A DNA stretch of 64,000 nt, from contig CM043700.1 of the NCBI GenBank assembly GCA_023935145.1, positions 33,823,456 through 33,887,455 of the forward strand. Reading direction: 5' to 3'. The position numbers and the translations under genes were made by a program. Positions 35,901 through 48,609 of the stretch are shown here, in pieces. Every line of letters begins with the position of its first letter. The stretch's first letter is position 1. This DNA is from Bretschneidera sinensis (taxonomy: Eukaryota > Streptophyta > Magnoliopsida > Brassicales > Akaniaceae). Under the pieces are notes generated by a model, which did no database searches, was not told the DNA's origin, and saw only the letters and a list, made by a program, of their open reading frames with translations.

Positions 35901-38087
35901 CCACGGATACTACCAAGTTAATTCTCCACTAACTAATCACATTTTACAAGTTTTGTAGGAACAAACTTAAATAAAATTTTCACCTTTATGTTACAAGAGG
36001 CTATAGCTTATTTCTCCCCTTGTGCCAAGCCCACCCTTGGGCTAGGCTCCTTCCTTGAGGAAATCTCCACTCGCTTTGCGTAAGCTCTTCTCACCTTCGG
36101 CTAATGCCAGTAAATCTCTGCAATCCAAGCCAATCATCAATGTTTTTTGATTCATTTTTTATGTGAGATTTTGACTTCTCAAATTGTTATTTCTTTTTTA
36201 TTTAATATATGACTCACCCGTATATTTAGATTGTTTGAAATTTTTTATAAACTGATTATTTTATGCTTTCAAAACATGTAAATCCGTTAAAAAATTATAA
36301 ATATATAAAATAAATATATTTATCTTGAATTTAATGAAATAAATATTTGATTTATTTGATTATTATGATCAAATTGATATTGATAATAACGTGGTATAAA
36401 AATATTGTTAATTTATTGATATTATAAAAAAAAATCTTAAGATATATTAAAGTCTCACTTAAATGAACTTTGATATTTTACTTTTGAATTAAGACCTAAA
36501 TGATAAATAAAAAAAATAAATTGTACACTAAAAAGAAAGATAAGTTTTTCTAATAGCACCAACCTAGAAAAGTCATATGGTTAAGATAGTGTTGTAATTG
36601 TCCACAAATCGAAGGTCGCTTGGAACCAGAGTGGACACACGCAGTTCACGTGTTGAATACAAAAGTCCTTTTATTACACCTCGGGGAGTCAGGGCTCACC
36701 CGTGACTCGTAGGAGGAGGCAGATGCATTTGTTTTGAATAGGAATGTGTGTAGCCATAGGCCCATAGTACTACTATTCTAAATCCCCTACACATGCGCGT
36801 GACAATCATCATCACCATAAAATATAATGTTATTCTTCTCGTCACCCCGTTAGTTTTCGCCACGTGTTGATCAGACGGTGTTCGATGCATGTGCACGCCA
36901 CCTACCATCTCTGTCTACCCCCGCGTTTTACACACGGGTTGACCTTTTTTAATTTATCAATTTTTTTTATAATCTATACATCTATCTACTTAATCTTCTT
37001 TCGCGGTGTTTTTTTTCTGGTCACGTTTAGGTATCGACCTTTCTAATTAAATATCTGCCTTGTCATGAGTATTAAATATTAAATAATAGAAATAATTTTT
37101 ATTTTAATTTTTTTAATAATATATCTGATCAATAAATTAATTATTTTTATTATAAAATTATTATAATTCATAAATATTTATTATATAATTTAATAATTTA
37201 ATAATAATTATAAATTATTTAATTAATTATTTATAAATCATTTTAACCTATCTTTTATAGTAACTACAATTCTGCATATTATATCGTGTCATATTGGAAA
37301 AATCAGATTATGTTATAAATTGTCATAAGAGTTGTTTTCTTTAGAAAAAAAGGGGTAGTAACATGCAGAATTCCTAAAATGGGGAGAGGAGCAGCATATC
37401 ACACCACCCCATCCCAACTTGTCTTACCCAATGGAGAATGAATGGATAATCCGCACACCGAATTGCCGTCGACATGCTTTTCCTACGTGTCGGGATTCAG
37501 TTGGTGGAGGGGAACGTGCATTAGCCGCTTTCTTTTCTTTTAGTTTTTATGCTAGAAAACTATTAAAAACCCTGATGGATGATGGTATTGGTACCGGACT
37601 GTTGTGCTTGTGGGTGCCCACTTCGGTCGTATTGCTCACCCGCAGGACGGCAAAGAGCCAAAAACCTCAACTAACGCCGTTTGAGTTAATGAAAGCTAAT
37701 TACTTTAATCAAGGCGTTTAATTAACTTTTTTGTTTTACAAAACTACCCTTAGGAGTATTCATTTTTTAAAAAAAGAAAATGGACATTTGAGCTACACAC
37801 CAAAGGTACTTCTCTTCCATCTTTATCGCTCTCTCCCTTCTTGTGAGCGGAATTTGATTTTTTTATCCCTTGAAAAATAAAACTTTATCAATTAAACTAA
37901 TTGATACACTTTTAAAGATATTCAATTATGTATACATATCGAGTTTGTTCGATAAAAACACTCATTTTTTTTGTTTCATTGTAAATTTGTAAGAGAAAAT
38001 AAATTATATGTAAAATAATAATTTCAACGGGTTTGAAATATTGCAAAAAAAAATGATGGAACCAAAACGAAAAACAATATACACAAT
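32941..38087. other. Gene-poor AT-rich DNA
   Basis: No gene supported. It contains a 9-bp perfect inverted repeat around 33733-33751 (ACACCTGGA C TCCAGGTGT). A somewhat GC-richer stretch at about 37380-37720 carries a 100-codon + strand frame with no recognisable domain. The rest is AT-rich with homopolymer runs. Confidence 0.5.
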
Positions 38088-38587
38088 TGTTAGGATTTTT
38101 GCTCAAATCTTCACAAAAAATAATTCTAATTGGTTTGGAAAAAATAATTTCTTATTTTATAGTTAATTGTTCTAGTGGAAGTATTACTAGTTTCCTATTA
38201 GATTGTTCTTTGTACAAATAATAGTAATAGTCTACTACAATATTATTGTTCTTTTCCTAATATTATTAAGAAAATATCCTTTATATAAACGGGGTCTTGG
38301 AGAATGTTTGAGACACTCATAATTCCAATATACATTATAAATTAGAGAGGTTTACAACTAGAGCTAGGTTGAAAGCTTCGGGTGTATTGGAGATTTTGGG
38401 TTGTGAGGTTGTCATGGTTATAATTTTGTTTTTCCTAAAGTTGTTGTTAAGGATTAATAAAATTGTGAGTTTGTTGGTGACGTAAACAAAGAGGTTATCA
38501 AACCATGTTAAATTATTATATGATTGATACTTGTTTGTTTATTGGTTAAAATTTGAGTAAGTGGATTTTAGAGGTAAAATCCCAACA
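38088..38587 (+). repeat. Candidate solo LTR, copia-like
   Basis: Starts TGTTAGGATTTTTGC and ends AAAATCCCAACA, so the termini are TG...CA inside an imperfect inverted repeat. A TATATAAA box at 38282-38289 followed by GGGGTCTTGG looks like an LTR promoter. No internal region or partner LTR is next to it. The flanking five bases (ACAAT and ATATT) do not match, so the ends or a target duplication are unproven. Confidence 0.55.
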
Positions 38588-38673
38588 ATATTTTTTTTCA
38601 TGGATTAAGGGAAGCCAAGCAAGCCTAAGGCCTTGGGAAGAAGACTCCCATAGCATCAGCTAGCAGCAGATCA

Positions 38674-39230
38674 TCAAGAGCAGGGGGGATCGCTATAGAG
38701 AACCAGTCTTTCCCTATATCGAGAACGAAGATCAGTGATAGCATTTACACATAAATTACACTCCCTGAAAACATGCTCCAATTTGCAGTGCCTAGAAGAC
38801 TTCATAAAGATCCTACAGTCATCAATGATATTTCCCAAATGATGATAATGAGTATCCACATACAAGATTAACTCAATTGCATTTGCAGAATCTGACTCAA
38901 TGAGGAGGTCCATGATACTATCTTCAGCTGCAATACGCAAACCTTCTTGAAGACCCCATAGCTAGCCCATCAGAATCGTTGAATTATCTAGATAACAGTT
39001 GAAACTCACTCACCATTTTACCTCCCAATCTATAATCAATCCTCCTGAGCTCGCAACCTGATTCCTAACTTTAACAGAGCCATTTGTATTAAGATTGAAC
39101 CATCCATTTTCAAGCTTGGTCTAATGGTAACTCTCTCCTTCCTCTTTTGTAGCATTGACTGGAATGGGAAAAGCTTGGAGATAAACTCTTGTAAGTCGAT
39201 CAAGCTTGGAGATATACAATATTTTAGCAT
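38674..39230 (-). pseudogene. LINE RNase H remnant
   Basis: On the - strand 38674-38940 reads IMDLLIESDSANAIELI and HCKLEHVFRECNLCVNAI, the C-terminal half of a plant LINE RNase H-like domain. 39036-39130 in another frame shows its start (LKMDGSILIQMALLK). Stops and frame changes break it. An A-run at about 39248-39264 lies on the opposite strand and probably belongs to another event. Confidence 0.7.
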
Positions 39231-40087
39231 AAGTTGTTGCCCATCACAAAAAAAAAAAAAAAAGAATCGAATATTACAAATAACTACCCCTATTTATAGT
39301 TATTTATTTTTTAGGTTAATAACATCTTTATTCCTATGAGTATACGTGCGATTTCTTATTTTAGTATCAGAACAAAAAAAATTCCTAAATCATATAACAA
39401 ACTCATGCTTTTGTTCTATTTTGATATTACTGTAACTTCTCGTCTAATTTTTATATGAAATGCATATCAACATAGTGAAGTGGCAAATGATTGCAACTCT
39501 GCAAATGAGAATTAAGAAAGTTTTGCCATTGGTGAAACACATCGTTTCTATCCGCTCTAGTGTATTTCGCACTTCTTTTTATCCTTGTGCATATAGCGCT
39601 TAACTGACAAAAGTAGTCCAATAAAAAATCTCTTTGTCTGTCCTAAATGGATGAGTGTTTTGCTCCGCTCGACGAAATTTGTACATTTTCCCCCCTCTTG
39701 TTTCTCTCCACTCAAGTCTGATTGCTTGACCCTCTCTAAAGTAGTTGCAGAAATGGTGAAATACCTATAATTCAGTTGAGTTTATTTTATGATCTGACAA
39801 TAAAATAATTCGATTATGTTTTGAGATTCAAATCTCCTTCTTAAACTGTTTAGCATTACATATAAGGATTGTGTTTTGAGATCCAAATCATTTTACTTAC
39901 ATCTTTTGAAGAAGATGAGTGAGGTCTTTGAAGGTTACGAACGTCAAACTGTGAGCTCTCCACTAATCTCTCTATAAAATATAACTCGACTTCTCTCATT
40001 TCTGATGCATGATCAGAAAAGTTGATTCATTTTTTTTCAAATTATCTTTTTCACTGATCTATCTTTAATTTGGACCCAAAATTTTTT

Positions 40088-40948
40088 GGGCAAATTATAC
40101 TGCACTACCTCAAAATTTGCTGAAATGACACTAACACACCAAACCTTTTAAAACCTTCATCCCAAAAATCAATTTTCACCATCAAACAACCCAAAAATGA
40201 TTTTCTTTGAAGAATCAAAATTTTAATTAGATATTAATTTTCATGATGATCAAAGTATCTTTAGTGTTAAAATATCTCCAAATGATTATGATAAGTTTAA
40301 TAAATCTATTTATCAATTAAAATCTCAAAATTGTTTATATCACAAATTTTTAGGTTATTTGAATTCATATCTTTCTAAAAAAACATGTAATATCATTTTA
40401 TTTTTTAAAATAGAAAAGTTTGTCTTTGATTTTTATTTTATGACGGTTTTTTATATTCATTTATTTGAGATGTTAGCCTACTTAATTTTATAAAAAAAAC
40501 ATATCGATAAACTTTCCATTAAAATATTAATATTTTAATGATGGTATTTGATTTTTATTTATTTTAGGATACAATAGGCAATAATATTATAATATTTTTT
40601 AAAATATAAAATATATAAAGTAAAATTTATTTTATACCATATAATAGAATATAAATCCATTTAAAATATATTTTTAACAATTGAAAAAAAATTCTTAAAA
40701 AGTTCATTGTTAAATTTGTTCCATCTATAATATTTTTTTTAAATAAAAAGTAACTTTTATGATACCTAAAGGTACTTTGGTCATCATGAAAATTAATATC
40801 CAGTTAAAATATTGGTTCTTCAAATAAATTCATTTTGAGGCTACTTGATGGTGAAAATTGGTATTTTTGGGTGAATCGTGGGTTTTAAAAATATTTAGTA
40901 AGTAGTGTCATTTTAGCAAACATAGAGGTAGTGCAGTGTAATTTGCTT
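40088..40948. mobile_element. Non-autonomous DNA transposon with about 180-bp terminal inverted repeats (copy 1)
   Basis: The left end GGGCAAATTATACTGCACTA and the inverted right end AAGCAAATTACACTGCACTA begin inverted repeats that run about 180 bp inward with scattered mismatches. Flanking 9-mers AAATTTTTT and AATTTTTTT are a possible imperfect target duplication. Length 861 bp, no coding. Long TIRs and a 9-bp duplication would fit a Mutator-like family, but the flanks are low-complexity. A second copy lies at 55178-55928. Confidence 0.8.
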
Positions 40949-41873
40949 AATTTTTTTAGCATGAATAAACACCCACTTCAATCTTATGGAGAGAGGGAGA
41001 GAGAGATAAAGATGCACACTTACTTTTTGCAACGATAGCGAGTCAAAGATGAAGGTGAGAAGATGGAGTTGGATAAGATGGAGCTTACTGGTCCAATGAC
41101 GTTGATTATTGACTTTTAATTTATAGGGTTTCAAGCAATTTAAAGGGAAAAGAAATATGAGAAAACAGCGAAAAATTTTAGCCAACAGTGCAATCTTTTG
41201 TCACTTTACCATGTTGATATGACATTTCATGGATAAATTGAACGAAAAGCTGATGGGAAGATCAAAATAAGATAAAATTATGAATTGGTTATATGATTTT
41301 GATATTTTTTGTATTAAAATAGAAAATCTTGTATGCTCAGAAGATTAAAAATTTTATTTACCCTTTATTTTTATATCTTCCGTCCATTTTATTGTCTAAA
41401 ATCTTTATAAAGAAAAGGCAGTTACCAACACACATGAAATTACACTACGCAATTAGACGAGGGCAATAACGTAAACCCTTAGAAAACAAACAGATGGTGC
41501 TGAACAGTGAACGTGGACATAGTGAACCCAGATACTGCCGTTTAGAAAATACAAGCACGTGTGTGAAATGAAATCTTAAACAAACGAGATAATAAAATAT
41601 TTTACCCACCGGAAGCTGTAAGGAGCAAGCTTAAAAAGCCCCATTTATTCCTCGTGCCCTTTAAACTCACCCCAACCAAGAAAAACGAAAGGATAAAGAT
41701 AAAGAGCTCTCTAATCTTCTTCCAAATTCACACTCAAGAATCAAGATTGAAGTGCTTTTATCTTCTTTACAGAAGAAGAAGAAAAAGAAGCAAGAAAACC
41801 AATTTTGTTCATTCACTGTTTCAAATTCGATTCTTTTCTGTTTTCATTTGTTGTTGTGGAGTTGCCGGAAAGT
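40949..41873. other. Intergenic DNA, promoter and leader of the JAZ gene
   Basis: AT-rich DNA, then the JAZ promoter. A G-box is annotated separately. The probable 5' leader is purine- and AAG-rich just before the ATG. Confidence 0.55.
41556..41561. promoter_or_regulatory. G-box CACGTG upstream of the JAZ gene
   Basis: A palindromic CACGTG, 313 bp before the JAZ ATG. MYC2-type bHLH factors bind this motif and are themselves repressed by JAZ proteins, so it fits the known feedback loop. Function is inferred from motif and position. Confidence 0.6.
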
Positions 41874-44368
41874 ATGTCGAGTTCGCCGGAATATTCCGAA
41901 TTTGTCTCGCAGAAAATGGCTAAGTCGGGGAAGCCGAGCTTCACGCAGAAGTGTAGTCTGTTGAGTCAGTACCTGAAGGAAAGAGGTAGCTTTGGAGATC
42001 TAAGCCTGGGCATGACATGCAACACTGAAGCTAATGGTAAGCAATTTTTGTTTTCAATTTCGGTTTCTATTGGGATTTCAGGATTTTTTTTTTCCCTTAA
42101 CTGTCCGATGTTTATGGTGTGTCTATTTTCGTTTGGTTCCCGAGAAAGCAAAGGAAAGTTGGAGGCTTATGTTAATTTACTTGTATATTCGGTTATGATT
42201 CAATTATAGACGAGACTCAATTAAAGTGGGACTTAATTGTTAATAAGGTTCAGTTACCTTCAAATTGAGGCATAAAACGTGAAACTCAATTAAGGTTTAA
42301 TGTTGAATTCTTTCGTATCATCTTCTTTGATTCAACTACTCTTTAATCACTTGATTTTTCTTATCTTTCTTATCAAGTTATTTAAATCTGTTGTTGATGA
42401 TTAGTATTTCACTTTCAACTGATGTGGTTCATAGGCAACGCTAAAATTTAGATCTGCAAATCACTTTGATCTCGTTGGCAAATTAACCCAATAACCCTGT
42501 ATGTTATTCGCTCTCTTTCTAATCTTAATATATTTTGTTTCTTTTGACTGCCCAATCACCAGATCCGCAAAAATTTCGTTAATTGACAAATTCCTGTTTA
42601 ATGGTTCAACAGCCATAAAATATTGTCCTTTATTCTCTCGGTCTCTCCTTAAAACTCTCAAATTTGAATTTTCCTTTCTTTTAATTACTTTTCCTTTTCA
42701 AATGAGGAAAAGGAAGTAGCATGTGCTTATATTATTATTATTATTTGTGTGTTGGTTTCATTAATGCAGTTTTAATTTGGCACAAATTTCTGTTGAGATA
42801 ATCCCTCTTCCGTTGGAAAGGTTTCCGCCCCTAGATCTCATTCTACTTTTTGAGTCACATATTTAATCAAGTTCTTTCATTTTTTTATTTGCTTAGCGAA
42901 TTTAATTTGCTGCAAATTCGGAAACTACTAAAAGTTGTAGCAGTAAGTAAATCAGAAAAAAAAAGAGATCTGATGTATCGATTGATGTACCGAAATGTTG
43001 CAGGGACATCCGAGGCTTCGCGTCATACAGCAACAACGATGAGTTTGTTTCGAAACCTGAAATCCATGGATTTGTTCCCTCAACAAGCTGGTTTTCCTCC
43101 CTGTGTTCCTAAGGAAGATGACCTACAAGTGGCTGATTTTGGGTAAGTTAAACTAGCCCATTAAAAGCTGTATAATTAAGTGAATGATTACGTTTCAACT
43201 TAGTGATGATGTTTAGTTTTAGGATTCTTGATGGTCCATAATGTTTTGCACATATGTAGACTAGTTGAATTTGTACCCCACTCAAATGGAGCTGAAATGT
43301 TTCTTTTGACTGATTATGATTTGTTCATCTTGTTTTAGTGTAAACAAGTCTGTGACAATGGAGCCTCAAGCTGCTCAAATGACTATATTTTATGGTGGAC
43401 AAGTGATAGTGTTCAATGATTTTCCAGCTGACAAAGCGAAGGAAATCATGCTCTTAGCAAGAAAGGGAAGCACTCAAAGCTACACTGCTTCTACTCCTAA
43501 TCTGGTCAAGAGCCAGACTACTGCCTTTGCTCCTAACATACTCAAAAATCAAATGGAACCTAGAAGTACTGTTCCTCCTAACCCAACTGTTATTCCTAAT
43601 TTTGGCAACAATGTAACCCAAGAGAGCATCCAAGCTTCACCAGCACCAATTGCTTGCGGTAATAATCTGTGACCACTTCGGTTTTCTTTATTGAGAAGTG
43701 AGAATTGTTGAGCTTTTATGTCCTTCATGTTTCTAATGGAGTATTTGTTTTTTATTTTTCTCAACTGCAGAGCTACCAATTGCAAGGAGAGCATCGCTAC
43801 ACAGGTTCTTGGAGAAGAGGAAAGATAGGTAGGCATTCAGAAACATATACTTCGTAATAGGTTAATAAGCTTATAAAAATTGCTTGTCATTTATTTGCTC
43901 GAATTAGCTGCGAATGTACCAAAGAAATTACTTACAAAATACGTTAGTGATTAGAGTTAGATTCTATTTTTCCTTCTATATCAGTGAGGTTTTATTTGGA
44001 GGCCTTGCTTTTTTAATCCAATTCGGGTTGTATCTGGGCAGCTTTAGGATTTGAGTTATTCCTGTTCAGATGGGTACCGTGTATCATTGTATCAAATGAC
44101 TAGAAGAAAAGCAAAGATAATATTTCCTTCTTCACCGGACTGGAAAAGAAACATGTTCTGTGTTCCCTCGTGCAAGCTGCTGCTATATTTGTGTCTTATA
44201 ATTTATAAAGTAATTTGGTTCAACGTATTAATCTTGTTATTTTTCGTATGATATCTTTACAGGATCACTGCAAAGGCACCATACCAAACGAATAGCCCAG
44301 CGACAGGTCCTTACAAGCCAGCTGAAAGCGACCCATGGCTCGGTTTGGCTGCTCAATCACCGCAGTAG
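41874..44368 (+). CDS. JAZ1: JAZ repressor of jasmonate signalling, TIFY10/JAZ1 type (261 aa, 5 exons)
   Basis: Exons 41874-42036, 43004-43142, 43339-43658, 43771-43828, 44263-44368; all GT-AG, phases fit to one 261-residue frame. ATG 41874 gives the typical [10 protein letters not shown] start. Residues 21-50 ([20 protein letters not shown]) match the cryptic MYC-interaction region of JAZ1-like proteins. The TIFY domain (about 112-146) has [19 protein letters not shown], for NINJA binding and dimerisation. The Jas domain (208-234) has the [19 protein letters not shown] degron, by which COI1 binds it with JA-Ile, plus the MYC-binding helix. Exons 4 and 5 split the Jas motif at the conserved Jas intron (43829-44262); retaining it would add a stop right after RKDR and remove the C-terminal Jas part. 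Acts in the nucleus. JAZ1 versus JAZ2 orthology is not resolved. Confidence 0.95.
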
Positions 44369-45793
44369 TTAAAAGTCCAGAATATGTTCATTTTCCTAGG
44401 GTTTTACAAGAATTTAGGCCTGCTATCTTTATTTCTGTTTCTTTTTTATGGTAGTTTCAAGCCTGCTATTTTTCTTTAGCTCTATACCTTTAGCTTTGGC
44501 TATAAGGAGCTCTATTTAATAAATTCTATTAAATTCATTTGTAATTCTATTCTTGTTATGTTTAGAAAGATAAAAAAACCATGAAATTTATTTTGAAATG
44601 GATTCACAATAAAATTGAGTGTAAATGAGAATCACTTCAACTTGTTAGAATGGAAATTATTGAACAAATCATTTTTATAAAAAATTAAATAAATTAATAT
44701 AAATCAAAATTTAAGGTGATTTCAAGTAATCTTAATACGTAAACTAAATTTATTTTAATAACTAATTTTTCTCTAACTTATTGAAATGTACATTGGCTAA
44801 GTTTAATAATAATTATAGTTTTTATTTTTCTCCATTTGTATGTAAAATTAATTTATTAATTGAAAATCACAATTTAACTAACCCAAAAACAAATACTAGT
44901 ACTATTAGAATTTAAAAAATGAAAAAAAAATTCTATAAAAATTCTATAAATTATAAAAACCGTGTTTAACTAAAATCATTAATCTCCCAATTTGCCTAGT
45001 CTTGTATGAATAAGTTTAGTTTTTGTCACCACTAAGCTCCTAAGAGGTACACCATATAAAATATTGAAAGTGGAATAATTTCTCGTCGTTGAGGGTTAAG
45101 ATTAAAGAATTCACTCCCCATAAGTTAGAGTTTTAAGTTTTTAAAAATTGAAAACAATTTTTAAAATTATAATATTTTTTCATATTTTATCATTACAGTC
45201 ATTTTTTTATTCTGATCCTCTCTTTCTTAATTAGTCATACTCACATTCTAAAAAAATAGTCACACTCGTCACTATGCAATGACTTGATGCACACATTTTC
45301 CTTTTCTTTTATCAAACATAAAGTTATTTTCAACTTTTAAATTTATTATTATTTATTTAATCTTCAACTTTTAAACTTAAAGAACACGCGTATTTGAAAC
45401 TTTTAACACGGAAATGACATTAATTTTTTAAAGGCAAATAAATGGCAGACATATACTATGTATAGGTCAAGAAGTAGGAAAAAGTAAAGGTGTCTTCTGT
45501 GCATGCATTGCATATTCCAGAACATGGTGGCCCTTTAGGTTTATTTAATTGTTAGCTTTTATGTTGTCAGCCATCCATTATTATTTGATACAATCTTCAA
45601 CTTGGGTTGGGGACTTGAGGGTATGGCCCTTGAGAGGAGAATTTAGTAAGAAATTTTTTTTTTTTTTTTTTTGTGATCATATGGTTGGAAATGTTCAACT
45701 ATTAGACTCGAGGTCAAAGAGTCATAACTATACGACGACTGGAATACATTTATTTTTATGCAATTTCCCTTTGCAATTTTGTTCAGGAAGAAT
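44369..45793. other. JAZ 3' flank and AT-rich intergenic DNA
   Basis: Contains the JAZ 3' UTR and no other coding similarity. A T-run of about 21 bases lies at 45652-45672. Confidence 0.55.
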
Positions 45794-45798
45794 GAATT
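45794..45798. repeat. Target-site duplication (GAATT), left copy
   Basis: GAATT precedes the 5' LTR and is repeated after the 3' LTR at 54720-54724, fixing the ends of the gypsy element. Confidence 0.88.
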
Positions 45799-46332
45799 TG
45801 ATAGGGCTTGATGTAGCCCATAACACTTCAGCCCATAACATTCCAGCCCAATAAACACTTCGACCCATAACACTCCGGCCTGTGACACTCCGACCCAGGT
45901 GTAACCCATAACACTCTGGCCCAATAAAGAATGGACTAATAAACTTACGTCTGGGCTCCTTCTATAACATGCCGCCCTGCAGCCACCCTGCGACACGCCG
46001 TCCCCTGATCATGCAATCAATGCCTTCACACTGACGAGACGTGGGCAATGCCCGTTCAGAAGACTATAAATAAGCCGAGGTATGGAATTCATAAATCATC
46101 CAGATTAAATCTACTTACACCCAAGCTCCTTTAGATTTAACCCTCGGCCTCGCCCCTTTTTAAGCTTTCGTTCTAACTTAAGCTTCGGAGCGCCCTCGGA
46201 GGTCTCCCCCTCTTTTCCTTCCGAGGGCCTTTAGTTCATCCCTGTTACCTGTGTAGAGCCCAAGTCACATCAGCACCCAGGCCAAGCCAGCACCTAGGCC
46301 ATGTCGGTAGTAACAAATTTTTGGCATCAACA
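45799..46332 (+). repeat. 5' LTR of the gypsy element
   Basis: Starts TGATAGGGCTTGATGTAGCC and ends GGCATCAACA. It opens with a tandem array of a CCCATAACACTCCGG-like unit, then a TATAAATA box at 46065-46072. It is 122 bp shorter than the 3' LTR because tandem blocks differ in copy number. Confidence 0.92.
46065..46072 (+). promoter_or_regulatory. TATA box in the 5' LTR
   Basis: TATAAATA in the sequence GACTATAAATAAGCCG, conserved in the 3' LTR near 54418. Likely the element's core promoter. Confidence 0.65.
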
Positions 46333-46410
46333 GATTGGCATTGTTCGTGGGAAACCATAATCTCTCGCTGTAAAAAAAGCGAAGAAGTACAAAAGAACTC
46401 ATCTGTTACG

Positions 46411-47860
46411 ATGTCGCTTAGAAGTAGTACAAGAAGGACCGACAAGAAAGACTTAACAGTGTGCTCTGCTCCTATCCGGGGCAGTGCTCGCAGCCAACAA
46501 TCTGGACCCAGGTTCCCTGCAATCCCCGAACATGCATCCCCCGGGTCAAGCAGATACCCCCCGTCAGAGAGCAACGCCCTCACCTCTCTAGAACCAACTT
46601 TCTTGATTACGAGGAAACGACTACGAATCCCCAAAGCCCCTGTAACTCAAGCACAGTTCCAAGAGCTCTCCCGAATGATAGCCAATTTGGCAGCCCAATT
46701 CCGAGGTGGAGGCCAACAACCTTCTCTCTCTCCCCACTAAGCCCCGAAGCAAGCAAAATCATCTGACAGAGATGATCTTACCTACAACCAGCCCCCTACC
46801 GAACCTTTGCTGTGTAGCAGTCGGTTTAAGGAGAGCTCCTCTTCGAAAAGCAACTTCAACTTAGACAGACAGTTCGAAGAGATGGAAGAAAAAATAGACT
46901 TGGCCTTAAAACACAAGAACCTCAATATCTTGGATGAGCTTAGCATCCAAGATCCCCCTTTTACGGAAGTTGTTCTCGAAACTCCGCTCCCTCTCAACTT
47001 CAGAATGCCACAAGTTGAAATGTACGACGGTTCAGGAGACCCTCTAGACCATTTGCAGCACTACAAGACGACTATGATGCTGCATCGACATTTCGACCCC
47101 ATCATGTGTCGTGCCTTCCCCTTGACTCTCGAGAAGGCTGCAGGCACTTGGTATTCGCGCCTGAGGCCGAGGAGCATCAGTAATTTCAAAGAACTCAGTT
47201 ATGCCTTTGCTTCGTACTTCCTCAGCGGCAAGGGACCAAAGAAGAGCTCGAAAAGTTTGTTCAACATTATTCAACACCGATGAGAGAGGCTTCAAGCCCA
47301 CATATCCAGGTTCAACTCGGCAGCTTGGGAAATCCCCGACCTCGACCCAAATGTTCAGATGATGGCGTTTAAAAATGGGCTGAGGTCCGGGATCTTCAGC
47401 TCCAAACTTACCAGGCACCCGCCCAAGGATATGAACGAGGTCTTAGCCCGAGCAGAGAAGTACATGCTGGCAGATGATGATCACACATTCAGGAGAGAAA
47501 GGGAAAGGGAAACGGAAAAGAAGAGAAATGACGTCGATCCACAGAGAGGAGCGGCTAAGAGACCTCACGAAGACAACAAGTACAAGCCCCACCCCTGATT
47601 CGACAATTTCACTCCCCTTAATGCATCTAGGACTCATGTCCTCATGCAGCTTCAAGATAAGTCAGTCCTCTAGTGGCCACCTAGGACACAGTCCCTCAGT
47701 GGAGATCAAAGATAATGGTGTTGTTTCCACAGAAATTACGGCCACGATACCGAAGATCGTCATGCTTTGAAAGAGCAGATTGAGGCCCTTATCAGCCTGG
47801 GACACTTGAAGGAATTTACAAGTTCCAAAAGAAGAAAGGTGCCCACCCAGCCAAGAAGAA
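46411..47860 (+). pseudogene. gypsy Gag remnant
   Basis: 46411-46737 is the N-terminal region (MSLRSSTRRTDKKD...). The capsid-like Retrotrans_gag domain is at 46880-47598, with MPQVEMYDGSGDPLDHLQHY and FPLTLEKAAGTWYSRL. A TGA at 47281-47283 interrupts it. A CX-less FHRNYGHDTED..LKEQIE motif, typical of the Tat Gag C terminus, follows near 47728-47800 in another frame. Confidence 0.88.
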
Positions 47861-47883
47861 ACTCCAGGTGACTCCATCCTTGA

Positions 47884-48609
47884 GTGCAAGAGCGACCAGG
47901 CCCTCGACAAGACTCCAGAGACGGGCGGGAAGCGCTCGGTCAGAGACACAAAGAAGTGGCAACTATCACCCTGATCAACAAGACAATATGTGGAGGCCCT
48001 ATCGCCGGGGGGAGCTCGAAGCAAAACAGTAAGGCATACGCCAGAACCGTGGCCTCTGTCAACGATCCTTATAAGCGATGGAAGTCGGAGCTAGCGATCT
48101 CTTTCACAGAGGATAACTTGAAGGATGTGCAGACTTCTCATGACGACGCAGTAGTGGTCTCTCTCTTAGTAGCCAACCACGAGGTACGACACATCTTAAT
48201 TGATAACGGAAGCTCTGCCGATATATTATTTTACGATGTCTTCCAATGCATGGAACAGAAGGATGAGAGTCTAGAGCATACCCTGGCCCCACTTTATGGT
48301 TTTGGCAGATCTCTAGTTTTTTTCGAGGGAAGCATAGTCCTCCCTGTCACCGTGGGGACAGCGCCACGGACTTCCACTATGCAAACCACATTTTTGGTGG
48401 TAAAGCAACCCTCCTCTTACAATATGATCATCGGGCGACCCACCCTTAACAAACTGAGGGCCGTTGTCTCCATATACCACCTGAAGGTTAAGTTACCCAC
48501 CAATGAGGGAGTGGAAGTAATCAGAGGTGATCAGAGGGCCTCTCAATCATGCTATTTGAATGTAATCAAGGAAGAAAAGAAGACAGAAGACAGAAGCCTT
48601 GCCTCTTGA
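47884..48609 (+). pseudogene. gypsy protease region
   Basis: An open frame with HILIDNGSSADILFYDVFQ as the aspartic protease active-site block, where the usual D-T/S-G reads D-N-G, then NMIIGRPTLNKLRAVVS near the end. The altered active site suggests an inactive enzyme. Not a stand-alone gene. Confidence 0.85.

Noticed and set aside
36640..36870. Two CACGTG motifs
   Set aside because: No gene start nearby on either strand, so no regulatory call is supported.
37419..37721. 100-codon + strand frame in a GC-richer patch
   Set aside because: No recognisable domain, no introns with phase, no paralog in the window. Left as unsupported.
45643..45996. - strand frame with repeated YGLE/CYGL motifs
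   Set aside because: Lies over the start of the gypsy 5' LTR; the motif repeats come from the CCCATAACACTCC tandem array.
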